DNA of 64,000 nucleotides, taken from NCBI GenBank assembly GCA_009602725.1, contig WELB01000023.1, forward strand, positions 340,111 through 404,110, in the 5' to 3' direction. This DNA is from Spirogloea muscicola. Lineage: Eukaryota > Streptophyta > Zygnematophyceae > Spirogloeales > Spirogloeaceae. Each line of letters opens with the position of its first letter. Within the stretch, counting starts at the first letter, position 1. Of the stretch, positions 12,064 through 25,856 are shown piece by piece. The position numbers were made by a program, and so were the translations under genes. The notes beneath the pieces are model-generated. The model was not told the DNA's origin, did no database searches, and worked only from the letters and a program-made list of their open reading frames with translations.

Positions 12064-12960
12064 GAAGAAGATATGGACTGTTTAATAAGTGAAGAAGGAC
12101 CCGTTCAGTAGAGGGCAATAGCTATGAATAGCCATACCAGAAGAAGAATAAACAGATATCGAAGGGGCCAGAAAATCGCGTAAGCACACAGCGACTCAAG
12201 TGGCCACTGGGTGCTCAATATCTACTGTTTAGCAGCCGCAGGTCAGAGAAACTGATCTGCGGGTAGCGGGTCCTCTGTCTATGGCTAGAGGCTGCCGCCA
12301 AAGCGAGACCGCCACGCAGATGCAACGAGTGTGCCCTCTACTTATTCTGATCTGCACTTGCTGACTAGCGGTTATTGAGCGCCCACTTGCAGAAGTCATG
12401 GAGAGTAGCATCCTGCTTTTGGCGCCCTCAGGACATCTGCGTGCGCACTCTACTTTAGTCTGATCTGCACTTGCTGACTAGAGGTTATTGAGCGCCCACT
12501 TGTAGAAGTCATGGAGAGTTGTATCCTGCTTTTGCCACGTTCCGGTCCTTTCAGACCTTGTACATTCCTTTGGGCTGGCCTCTCACAGCCATTGCCTTAC
12601 ATTGGAGATCTATTTCTTCTTCCATAATCGCTGCAGCATACTGACAGGCGCAAGCGATATACCTTACCGAGAGAGCCTGCCACGTTGGAATTGGCCTGCT
12701 CCTCTTGGTGACATCGATTTCACAGCGCTGCGCTGGCTGGTGCAGGAGCTCACCGAGCGCTGAACGCCCCGTGAATGTCGATGGCAAGGGGAAGTACTCG
12801 TCTTTTCGCGGATGGTCAGCATACTTCGCCCCCTTGCTTCGAGCGGCTCTGGCCACTGCATGCCCTGCCTTGGAGAGGTAATGGCAATGTAGGCAATGGC
12901 TGTGAGGGGCCAGCCCAAAAGGAGTGGAAAAGGTCTGTAACGGCCGGAAGGTGTGAAAAC
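12064..12960. repeat. LINE tails with a 113-bp-offset duplication and a minus-strand nuclease-domain fragment
   Basis: 12064-12330 is a minus-oriented decayed LINE C-terminus. Plus-oriented tails coding LHLLTSGY-stop (about 12352-12378) and LHLLTRGY-stop (about 12465-12491) sit in a near-identical unit repeated at an offset of 113 bp (12331-12420 and 12440-12535). A hairpin module follows at about 12571. From about 12860 to 12640 the minus strand encodes SKGAKYADHPRKDEYFPLP, a remnant of the RLE-like nuclease domain. Confidence 0.7.
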
Positions 12961-13074
12961 CAACGGAACTACTCTCCGTGCTTTCCGTGCTTCTGCGAGT
13001 GGAGGAAAAGCAAGGACGCCGCTCCCTTCTGGGCCGCTTGCCTCTTTTCTCACAAACTCAATCAATTAAATTTT

Positions 13075-13435
13075 CCGCCAGCCGTCCTTGGCCCACACCT
13101 TGCATCTGCGAGCTGGCCGTGCTCTAGCTGCCGCTTCTGGCTATTGTGAAGGGGACATACTTCCAGGAGCATAGCCTCTCCGACCTGCGCCTGCTTAGCA
13201 GGGGTTACTGAGTGGTTAGTAGCTGCTTTGTATTTTCTTGTGTGCTTGTCATTTCTGCTGCTTCGCCTTAGGGCTTCGCCTGGCTTCCCCCCCCCACTTC
13301 TTTTTTGGGCTGGCTGTTCCAGCCCATATTCTCAATGGGCGAGCCCTTCCTCTGCTTTCGATCCAGCGGCCAGCTCAGACAGCCATTGTGAGATTAGAAG
13401 AGCTGCTCCTTTCCTGTGGCTAGTCTTTCTGTAAC
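13075..13435 (+). repeat. LINE 3' end: C-terminal codons, RGY-stop and 3' UTR hairpin
   Basis: The frame LHLRAGRALAAASGY, then DLRLLSRGY-stop near 13211, is followed by a T-rich 3' UTR and the hairpin GGGCTGGCTGTTCCAGCCC at about 13308. It is the same arrangement as at 15830-16000. Confidence 0.75.
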
Positions 13436-13464
13436 GAAGTTACACAAGATGGAACATCTATATC

Positions 13465-13860
13465 ATGAGAGAGAAGGCGCGCGGTGCGCATGAAATTAAA
13501 GCGAGGCCAATTCAAGCCATTACATTGTTCAGGCAGAAAATGCAGAAAGTGCAAAGAATGCAGCGCAAAGAATGTGGCTACATGAAAAGACGCCCTATAC
13601 TAGGAGGGCCGGAGGTGCCACAGAGCGGGGGGAGCCGTGCTGACGGGGGCCATGTCGACTCGACCGGTACCGCTTGTGGAGCTGCTAGAGGAGGTTGAGA
13701 AAGCAGCAATGGCAGGAGGGAGGGCGGGTGGGGGAAAGGAGGGCCGTAGGTGCCACAGAGTGGGGGGAGCCGTGCTGACGGGGGCCATGACGACTCGACC
13801 GGTACCGCTTGTGGAGCTGCTAGAGGAGGTTGAGGAGAATGATAGCTGGAGGGGGTACTG
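13465..13860 (-). repeat. Composite repeat: GC-rich module, GCAGAAA spacer and two 135-bp minisatellite units
   Basis: It begins with the module GAGAGAAGGCGCGCGGTGCG, runs through GTTCAGGCAGAAAATGCAG and a spacer ending CGCCCTATACTAGGAG, then holds two units of the 135-bp minisatellite (13611 and 13746). The same composite occurs in inverted order at 50961-51890. Confidence 0.85.
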
Positions 13861-14164
13861 AGGAGGCGAAGGACGGGCGCGCGATCTTAGAGAAAGCGCA
13901 TCTCTGAATAATGGCGCGCCACGCTGATGAAGGAGCAATATGGAATTCAGGAGCGCGACGGCGGCAAAGCCGGAATCTAGTGTTAGAACTCTACTAGTAT
14001 TAGTATTAGTATTCCGCGCGGGTCCCCGCAATCGGCGGCGACTTCAGCGGCGGAGGCGGCGGCCACGGGTGGATCTTCTGTGAGGGCTTAGCAAGTGGCC
14101 GGGCGCCTAATAATCCCATGAGGCCGGGGGCAGGGGCCCCGAGAACCTCGATGGTTACTTAAGG

Positions 14165-15330
14165 AGGAGGGGCGACCAAGCGCGGGCTTTCCCTCCCCCC
14201 CCACAAGAGCTGGTCAGTTGCCGTCCGGTATTCGAGCGTCAGCTAGCGACCTCTATGTGCTGACTCGTGGTTACTGAGCGGGTCAGCTTAGCAGCAGGTG
14301 ACGTACATTTGTCCAATGTGCTTGCCTTTGTACTTGGCCACACATGGCCTCCCCATCTCTTAATATACACGCATTTTCTTTTCAAACGCTTACACTTGGC
14401 ACTGTGTACATTTCAACAGCTGGTTTGTTTTGACCCATTGCATACGTTTGGCTCCGACTCCTTTGCTTCGCGACACCAACGCCTCGTCGTTGGGCTTGAC
14501 GATCCTCATTCTTTACAGTTTCTGACTTGCGGTTGCTTTGACCTGATGTTGCTCACTCGTGGGTATTGAGCTTCCTGTGGTTTCGTCGTGTCTTCTTGTC
14601 TAGCTGCCTAGCTGTGTATTTTTTCATTCTTTGGCTTTCGGGCAATGTCCATTCTTTCCGGGCTGGCTTTGCTGGCCCCCTTTTTCTATGGGCGAGCACT
14701 TTCTTTTAGAGGCTACCAAGTGTCCATCCTTCGTGGTACTTGCTTAGTTGGGCTTTCTGGCCCCTTGGGACCTTGTCAATTTTTTGGACTGGAAACGGTC
14801 CTCAAATTCAGGTACGGTGGAAACGGTACCACAGTACGGTCCTCAAATTCAGAGCCCTCGCTCCTTTTAGGCTCATGCTTTGACACCAGAAAGAAGAAGA
14901 AAGAGCTCGCCCATTGAGGATAGGGGCTGGAACAGCCAGCCCAAAAAAGAATGAGCAGAGTACAAGAAAGCTGGTCGAGCCTTAGCTAGTTGCACAAGAG
15001 CTTGTCAATTGCCGTCGGGTATTTAGGCATCAGTTAGCAACCTCTATGTGCTGACTCGTGGTTACTGAGCGGGTCAGCATAGCAGCAGGTCAATTACATC
15101 TGTCAATGTGCTTGCCTTTGTACTTGGCCACTCAGGCGCTGCCTCACTCATTCCACACAACATTCTCCTTTGGATGAGCTTACTAACGAACAGCCCCTTC
15201 GAACCTTCCGGGCTAGCTTTCAGAGCTTTCGCCCCCTGTTGATCAGAAAGAAGGCTCGCCCATTTTTTCTTTCTTCTTCTGAAAGAGGGGCTGGCAAAGC
15301 CAGCCCAAAAAGAATGGACAATGTCCAAAG
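14165..15330 (+). repeat. Series of LINE 3' tails (+) with hairpin modules
   Basis: C-terminal tails LYVLTRGY-stop (stop near 14278), LMLLTRGY-stop (near 14570) and LYVLTRGY-stop (near 15068) each have T-rich 3' UTR sequence after them. Hairpin modules occur at about 14660, 14915 (inverted) and 15290 (inverted). The tail at 14220-14380 is nearly identical to 36380-36540, about 160 bp, suggesting recent activity. 13861-14164 (about 300 bp) shows nothing recognisable. Confidence 0.75.
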
Positions 15331-15459
15331 CCGAAGAATGAGATGCCGAGGAAGGACTCCTCCACGGCGCCGCCCAAGTTGCACGCACAGCAGATCTCTA
15401 ATTACACAGACTCTTTGGGGCATGCGCCCGCGTCCTGGCGCCTCATCTCCTATTATGTA

Positions 15460-16075
15460 GCCTTGTTTAGTCTGCACTCGACTCTGCCTGAACAATGTAT
15501 TGGCTTGAATTGGTGGTGACTGCCGACGCATTCGACCGATCCCACCCAGCCCAGTGTGCAACCAAGCCTGGGTATGCGGTCGCCTGCGCCGCTCGTGCCA
15601 AAGAACTCAAGTATACAGACCATCCGCCAGCTGACGAGTTCTTCCCGCTGGCCATCGACACACACGGGGCGTTGGGTGCTCGGTGGCTCGAACTGCTCCA
15701 CCAGCTTGCCCGTCACGCCGTCGCCCGCCGCTTCCATGGGGAGCCGGTGGACTTCCCTGCAGCTGGGTCGCTCGCCCAGGTGTACCGCATGCGCCTGGCC
15801 GTCTCGCTGCAGAGGTCAATGGCCCGTGCGCTGCACCTGCGTGCCGGCCGAGCCCTCGCTGCTGCCTCTGGTTCTGGCTAGGGGACATACTTCCAGGAAC
15901 ATAGTCTCTCTGACCTGCGACTGCTTAGCAGGGGTTACTGAGTGATTAATAGCTGCTTTGTTTCTTCTTGTGTGCTTGTCTTTCTTAGTGCTTCACCTAA
16001 GTGTTTCGCTTAGCCCCCTTCTTGAATTGGCCTCCCTTTCAATTCATGCGCCCCGCGCGCCTTCTCTCATCGGGA
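15460..16075 (+). repeat. 5'-truncated LINE: RLE-like domain C-terminus, RGY-stop and 3' end
   Basis: The open frame at 15495-15881 encodes LVVTADAFDRS, then AKELKYTDHPPADEFFPLA, IDTHGALGARWLELLHQL and RAGRALAAASG, the conserved tail of the retrotransposon's last ORF. A stop interrupts it, and DLRLLSRGY-stop follows near 15941. A GGCCTCCCTTTCAATTCATG module ends the block at about 16030-16070. It begins directly in the middle of the nuclease domain, as expected for 5' truncation. Confidence 0.75.
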
Positions 16076-16477
16076 ATGCATAGATAGGATCGGACGGTTT
16101 AAGGAGCCTCCTGCGGTGGCGCGGGAACGCCACGTGGCGCTACCGGCGGCCCTCCGTCCCTTTAACCCAACCCTCACGAGCGGATAGAAAGGTCGGAAGG
16201 GTTGAGGAGGGGCCTGGATTTCCGGCTTGCCGCACTCGAGTCCATTGACTAATGCGATGCACGCCTGGGCCAGATTGTACGTCCTTTACTCGCCCAGTCG
16301 AATTGCATCGATCAATCTCCGCCCCTCGAAGCAAGGCGGGCTGGCCTGCCCCTCGAACCCCCGCCTCAAGAGTCGCCCTCAGGCAGCTTGCCGTTCCTGC
16401 CCTCCCAGCCAGCGCCGCCGCCAGTGCCGTCGCCGCCGTCGCCGCAGAGCAATCGGCGCGTGCATCATCCCGCGGCC

Positions 16478-19772
<3,295 letters not shown>

Positions 19773-20620
19773 ACTAGGCATGCACGATATACGTTGCTGA
19801 AAGAGGGTCGTATACTTGGAGGGACGACCTTCTCACCTGCTTCAACCTCCATACTTAGGAGTTCGACCTGCTCGTCCCATTGCTCGTGCCACTTGCAACA
19901 CCTTTAGGACAGGGTACATGCCATGCATATGGTCTAGTTGCGGGGCTTTGCATGTATTGCATGCTCTCCGCGCCTCGTTCACTCATTTATCTATTCCATC
20001 CCCACAATTTCCTCCATATTGGACCAGGATACCAAATATTACTTGGCGAACTCAGAATTATGTTTCTGTTAAGGATGGGAGTGTCTTGTAGTTGCAAACA
20101 GCAACATGCACTCATGCATGCATTCAAAGCTGTGCTTTCCGACAGTCGATTGTGATATGACTGGCAAATTAGCTCGGCATTGATTGTCCACTGTGAGCAC
20201 TGATGTGTTGAGTACTCATTGCTGAAATTTGCAACTTCAAAGCAGGAACCACCCATCAGCAGAGGGTGCAGTTGCACAGCAGGCCTGCCCTGCTGGATAA
20301 GTTGCCAAGCCAAGCAGCAATCACGGTCTTTGATGACAAGGAGAGTGAGCTGACGCACTCTGGATGTAGAAGATGCACTTGTCAATCAGGTACCGGGGCA
20401 AAGCTGCGGAGAGCGATGTCAGTCAGCATTCGCAGCGATGGGCTTCGCTCTTCCTAGTTCGGATGCTGGAGCTGCTCAGACAGAGGAGGCTCTCAATCTA
20501 TCAGAGAAGCGGTGCTGTGGGGCAGCCCAAGTGAATGGACGAGGTCCAGGTCAAAGCCCCAATAATATATTACAATTCATGCGGGTAAAACGAGAGAAGA
20601 AGCTCTTGAAATGGAGCGGT
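19773..20620. other. Intergenic region without recognised features
   Basis: This is downstream of FNR. I see no open frame with family motifs and no clear repeat module. Its first few hundred bases probably contain the FNR 3' UTR. Confidence 0.5.
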
Positions 20621-20624
20621 GATT

Positions 20625-20960
20625 GAGAGGCCAGGGGCAAAAGGAATGGGCGAGCAGCTCGCCTTTGCACGTGTCGTGCCCCGGCAACAGTGGGCGTGCA
20701 GGCCTTCGCCTACGTCAACTCACAGTGCAGTGCTGCAGCTCAGAGCCAAGTGCAACTCACCAATTCCCTGCAGCGGTCCATGGGCCATGCGAGCTGGCCA
20801 CGCTCTAGCTGCCGCCTCTGGCTGTCACTGGGGAACTGCTTTCCGGACCTTGTCAGTCAAATTCTTTTCGGGCTGGCTGTCCACAGCCCTTGCCCCTTCG
20901 GGAGAGCCACTCTCTCACACCGGCTGCTAGTACTCAGACTTGCAGCTGTCCCTGTGCGAC
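20625..20960 (+). repeat. Decayed LINE C-terminus with hairpin module
   Basis: The translation AMRAGHALAAASG matches the RAGRALAAASG motif of the other LINE tails, and the hairpin GGGCTGGCTGTCCACAGCCC follows at about 20870. From 20960 to 21707 is unannotated DNA, GC-rich in places, ending at the ARC6 gene. Confidence 0.65.
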
Positions 20961-21707
20961 GACCCGCGTGCGACGACCCGCACAGCCGCTTCTACGCAAT
21001 GCCAAACCGTGAAGGCGCGCGGCTCCGGCTAGACAGCCTGCCGCTAGCGGTCCGGCAGGGCTGGCGGCGGGCTGCCTCTGCCTGACGCGGATTGCGCGCC
21101 AAACGAAAGGGGATAAGGCAGTTCGCGCCAAAACCATATCTCTCCCCACCTCCCTCCTCGCCTGCCTCCTCGAGCCCACCCACCCTCCTCCTCGTCGGCC
21201 TGTGGCCCTTGTAGACGGCCCTGTTCTCCTCCCTCGGTGGCCTCTCAGCCAAACTTTGTCAATTCTTGACGAGCTGCCTGTTCACATACTATTGTCAGAG
21301 CCACTTTCTCTCAGCCGCCTGCTCTTGGCGGCTGGCTTGTCCTCGGCCGCCGCCTCTCTTGGGCGAGAGCGCCGCCCTCCGTCCTCCGCCATTGCATCTC
21401 CGGGGGCCGGGCGACAGGGCCTCGGCTCGGCAGGCTATGGCCGATGCTGCCGCGCCGGCGCTGTAATTAGAGGGAGGGTAACGAGTGCTTGCTGATCCGG
21501 TGGAGCCCGATGGGGCTTGTGGGCCATCGCTCGGCAGCGGCGCCCCGCTGTGGCCCTGAACGTCTGCGGCGATGGCCAGCGGGCCGCTCGTGCTCCCCAG
21601 GCTGCTCCGCTTGTACTTGGTCGACGGCTGTGATCGTGAGCAAGAGCGGCTGAACGCACGTGACTTCGATTCTGCCGCATTCCGACTGCCGCCATTGCCG
21701 CGACGAC

Positions 21708-24700
21708 ATGGAGCTGCGCTGCGGCACGGCGGCCCTGCACCTGCTGCCTGCCCGATGCACAGCCGCTGTGGGCCTCGCACTGCGCCCCCGGGTCCCGGTG
21801 GCAGTCATGCGGGGCCGCTGGTGGAAACACTGGCCGTGGCTTGCACCGCAGAAGCGCGCCGGGGCTTGTCGTAGCGCGGTGGACAGCAGTGGAGGCGGCC
21901 TCGCTCTGTCGGCGGCAGCGGCTCTGCCCTTTCGGTGGGGCAAGGAGCCAGTCGTGGAGCTGCCGTTCGACTACTATCAGGTCTGACGCCACCGCGCTAA
22001 CCCACTTCTGTGCCAAGGCCCTGCCTTTGGCATTGGTGCCGACTCAGTCCAGCTTATTGTGCTGTCCCCATCACCGGCAAGTTCTGAGGCACGATAGATG
22101 CCCTGCATGCAGTCGTTTACCTCCATGTCCTTATGGTTGTCGTCCCATGGTGCTGGTGCAGGTGCTGGGCGCGCAGACGCACTTCCTCGCCGACTCGATC
22201 CAGCGTGCGCATGAGGCTCGCGTGGCGGCGCCGCTGCCGGCAGAGGGATTCAGCACGGACACACTGGCGGCGCGGCGCGAGCTCCTGGCTGCGGCGCGTG
22301 ACACGCTGGCCGACCCGCGGCGCCGCGGCGAGTACAACGACGCGCTGCTGCGCGCCCTGGACGCGGCAGGGCCCGCTGGTGCGGCAGGCGGCGTGGCGAG
22401 AGCCATACAATGGAGCCAGGTACCGGGCGCGCTGTGCCTTNACGTGGCGCTCTCGGTCGCGCTCGCGCACTCTGCGGAGGCGCGTGCCCGGCTGGCCAGC
22501 AATCCGCCCGACGCCGTCGCGGCGTCCGAGGCTCTCGAGACTGCGCTCCGGATCCTCCAGGTACTGCGCTTGGCGCTGCCGCCACTGATGGGCTCTCACT
22601 GCATGCAGAAGTCGCCGTGCAGATTCCTTGCTCGGGCGATGCTTGCTGGCCACCTTTGACCGTGTGGCAGTGGCCGGCGGGCGGCATCGCAGGACGAGGG
22701 CGGCCGGGCGTTAGCTCCGGCGCTGCAGGAGGAGCTGGAGGCGGCCTTGGAGCGGCTGGCGCCACGCTGCGTGCTCGACCTCTTGGCGCTGCCGCTCGGT
22801 GCACCGCATGAGGTCGCCCGCCGCGAGGGCTTGCAGGTCTGACGATGCCACCGCCACTCTGCGGCTTACGCGCTTGACTTGCCGCATGCTAGCATTAGCA
22901 AGGCTGTCGGTTTCATCTGCGTCGTGCGCGCGCTGCAGGGCGTCCGAGCAATGCTGTGGGCGCCTGGCGGCGCAGCGCTGGGCCCGGGGTCGCCAAGCGG
23001 GCTCCCGCGCGAGCAGTTCATGCGCGAGGCCTTCATGGTCATGACTGCGGAGGAGCAGGTGCGGCAAGCTGAGCTACACCTTCAGTGTTGCCTGGCATGA
23101 AGCTGATCACTGTAATATCATGGGCTGTTAAGTTGGCCATTTATGGTTGCAGCTTGACCAGTGTTTTAGCTTCACACCACTCTTGATTGATCATATATAA
23201 GATAATTGATGGCCCAGGTGGCGCTTCTGAGGGCGACCCCAAGCAGCGTGCCTGCTGAGCCCCTGGAGGTGTACAATGGCGGGCTGGCGCTGGCGGCACG
23301 GGGCTTTGCGACGCGCCGGCCGGCGCTCGTGCGAGAGGCTGACGACCTGCTCGCGCAGCTGCCGCCGACGGCGCCGCCGTTGCCGCCGGCACCGCTTGCA
23401 CCGCGAGGCGTGCAGAGGGGGGGGGACCCCCCGCCAGAGGTTGCGCTGGAGCGTGCAATGTGCGCACTGCTGCTCGGCCGCGTCGGCGCCGCCCGGGCTT
23501 GGCTGGGCCTCTCTGGGCCGCCGCCGTGGTCAGTGGCCGACCCCGGCATCACGCGCTTTGTGCTGGCGCACTCGCCGGCAGCGGCGGCCGCCGCCGCTGC
23601 CAGTAGCAGCGCCGTAAATGGCGGTGAGGATGTGGGCGACGACAACGATGTGCTTCTCCCGGGGCTCTGCCGCCTGCTCGAGCGCTGGCTCGGCGAGGTG
23701 CTGCTGCCGCGGTTCCGCGATACTGCCAACGCGCCGTCGGCGCTAGCAGGCTACTTTGACAACGCCAGCGTGCGTGCGTACCTGGAGGGCCTCGACCGTG
23801 GCTCATTGCTCGATGCACTGGCGCACGCTGGCGCCGCAACCCTCGGCACTGTGCACCGCGCCCTCTCGCTCGGGCGCACTGCGTGGCTGCATGGGCGCAC
23901 TGCCGCTGACGAGGACCTTGCTGATAGCACGGCCTACCGGCTTCGCAGCGGGGTGCTGGCTGCGGAGAGGGCGGCAGACGAAGTGCTGTCTGCTGGCACT
24001 CGCAGCCTGCGGCGGACTGCGGCCAGCAATAGCGGCAGCGGCGCAGCGCTCCTTGAAGACGAGGAAGCTTCTTCAGCGCCGGCGGCGGCGGCAATGGCGC
24101 TGCAGCCGCCTCTGCCATCGTCTCTGAGCCCATCTGGTGACAGGCGAGCAGCGGCAAGTGGCGAGGCAGGCAGCTCCAGCAACGGCACGGTGACTGCCGC
24201 CGCCTCTGAACTTGCTGGCAGGCAGCTCGCCGCTCCGCCAAGACCCGCAGCTCTTCCGCAGCTGCCACCGGGGCTGCCGCCGGTGAAGCGCCAGGCCGAG
24301 GGTGCCATGGACGTGCTCCGGGAGCGGCTGGCCGGCAACGAAGGGGTTGCGGCAGTCGCCGCCGCGCTCGTCGCGCTGCTGGCACTGGCCGTGCACTACC
24401 GGCACCGGGCCACTGCTGGTGGCCCCACGGCGATGCGCCAGCATCACAGAGTCTCCACCACGACCACAACAACCGTTGGTGCGAGTCCGCACCCTGCTCT
24501 TCCTTCTCTTGTGCTGCGCCGAGGAACTTTCATTTAGATAAAACGTAAAGTAATGTTGTGTTGCAGATCTTTAAACCCCTGTGTCCTAAGTTACTCCCAT
24601 AGCTCATCTGTGCCGCCATGGCATGCCTGTACTCTGTCGTTGGCAGGGAAGCCGGCGGCCCCCCGCGAGCACGTCTTGCCTCTTGACAAGCGGCGGGCCG

Positions 24701-25373
24701 AGGCAGTTGTACGGCGGTGGCAGGCCGCCAAAGCAGACGCGCTTGGGCCACAGCACAATGTCGCTGCATTGCACCAGGTACAGCAATGTCAAGAGTGCAG
24801 CTCCACACACTAGTAAGCTGCAGCACCAGCGGGCGGGAGCTAGAAGTGGCCACAACTAACTGGAACCTACAATTGCTGCCCGTTCACGTCTTTGGTAGAG
24901 CAGCTCAGATACTGCTGTAAGCTTGAGAGCAGCAGTCGTAACTGTCTGAAGCAATCTGATGATGATAGCTTGACTGACAAAAACAGCGGGAGAAAACCTA
25001 TGATTGTAACAGCTCTTCTTCTTGCACTGTGACTTGGTGCTGGCAGGTCCTGGACGGCGCTATGCTGGAGGAATGGGCAGTCAAGGCTCGCGAGGTGCAC
25101 CGCCGTGGCCTGCACTGGCAGTATCAGCTTGACGCCGTGCGTGTGGGCAGCCTCATCCTGTCGGAGAGCGGGCGGCGCGCCATGGTGGAGGCCGAGCTGC
25201 GCGAGAGTGCGGCATTGGTCGCAGAAGGTGCTGGCGGCGGCCGGCGGAGCTCCTACCGCAGCACGTACACGAGCCGCTATGAGCTGCGCTATTTTGGCAC
25301 TAGCACTAGCAGCAGCGGCAGCGGCAGCTGGAAAATAAGCAGCGGCAGCGTCGTGCATGAGAAAACTGAATGA
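21708..25373 (+). CDS. ARC6: ARC6-type plastid-division protein
   Basis: ARC6 anchors the FtsZ ring to the chloroplast inner envelope; it descends from cyanobacterial Ftn2. Seven exons join in phase: 21708-21980, 22162-22560, 22693-22836, 22939-23058, 23218-24478, 24647-24777 and 25047-25373, about 884 residues as assembled. Motifs in order are VELPFDYYQVLGAQTHF and ETLADPRRR-like J-region sequence, RYVLELL-like PRCVLDLLALPLG, LWAPGGAALG, PREQFMREAFMVMTAEEQ, DNDVLLPGLCRLLERWL, FPRFRDT-like LLPRFRDT, a hydrophobic segment AAVAAALVALLALAV (membrane span, about residue 700), and a C-terminal ARC6/IMS domain with LDGAMLEEWAVKA and YTSRYELRYF. Ala/Ser/Pro-rich low-complexity insertions lie before the membrane span. 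The n at 22441 interrupts the protein after VPGALCL; homologues have about 25 more residues there, so sequence is missing. The chosen ATG opens an Arg-rich plastid-targeting-like leader. Confidence 0.95.
22441..22441. other. single n: assembly gap inside ARC6 exon 2
   Basis: Before the n the protein reads VPGALCL and after it VALSVALAHSAEARARLA. In ARC6 homologues about 25 residues (LQEAGE... helix) separate the equivalent blocks, so roughly 75 bp of DNA are absent here while the frame is fortuitously kept. Confidence 0.75.
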
Positions 25374-25856
25374 GAGACCCTCACTGCTCCGGTTGTTGAA
25401 TACCATCTTCCAATCTTTCACATTGCCATTCGAAGTTTGTCACAAAGCAAATCAAGCATTCAATGCAGAAAGTCAATGCTGTGCTCATGTGTGAAACGCT
25501 TACTCTCATAGCACCATGTCTAAGTCACATGCGCGAATGTCCAAGTGACTCAGAGGAGATGAGGTAGCCCCAGGTGACTAGGCCCATGTATGCGCTTCTT
25601 GGCTTCGTTAGAGTGGGCAACGTGCATCCGCTCAATGATCACAATCATTAACAAGTGATCCCGTGGCACCCAGAATGGGGGTGGGCCATAACTATGAAAA
25701 TAGTAGCTGAAGGGCAACACTGGCAGCTAGCAAAACTGCAATCTGCACTACGTCTTAGGAAGGATCTTGATGGCCAGGAGCGTGGACCTGGCAACACTGA
25801 CTGATCGGAACAGGCACTGTGCGCCGTGCTGGGACATTTCTGCGGGCACGGCGTTT
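25374..25856. other. Convergent intergenic interval between ARC6 and ARP6
   Basis: About 480 bp between two facing stop codons. No ORF with motifs, no repeat module and no hairpin terminator is evident; both 3' UTRs should lie here. Confidence 0.6.

Noticed and set aside
13465-13860. LTR retrotransposon ends
   Set aside because: The two composite repeats are in inverted orientation, 37 kb apart and separated by many host genes. They lack TG...CA ends and a primer-binding site.
23549-24472. 307-codon minus frame
   Set aside because: Shadow of the large ARC6 exon 5 on the opposite strand; Arg/Pro/Ala-rich with no family signal.
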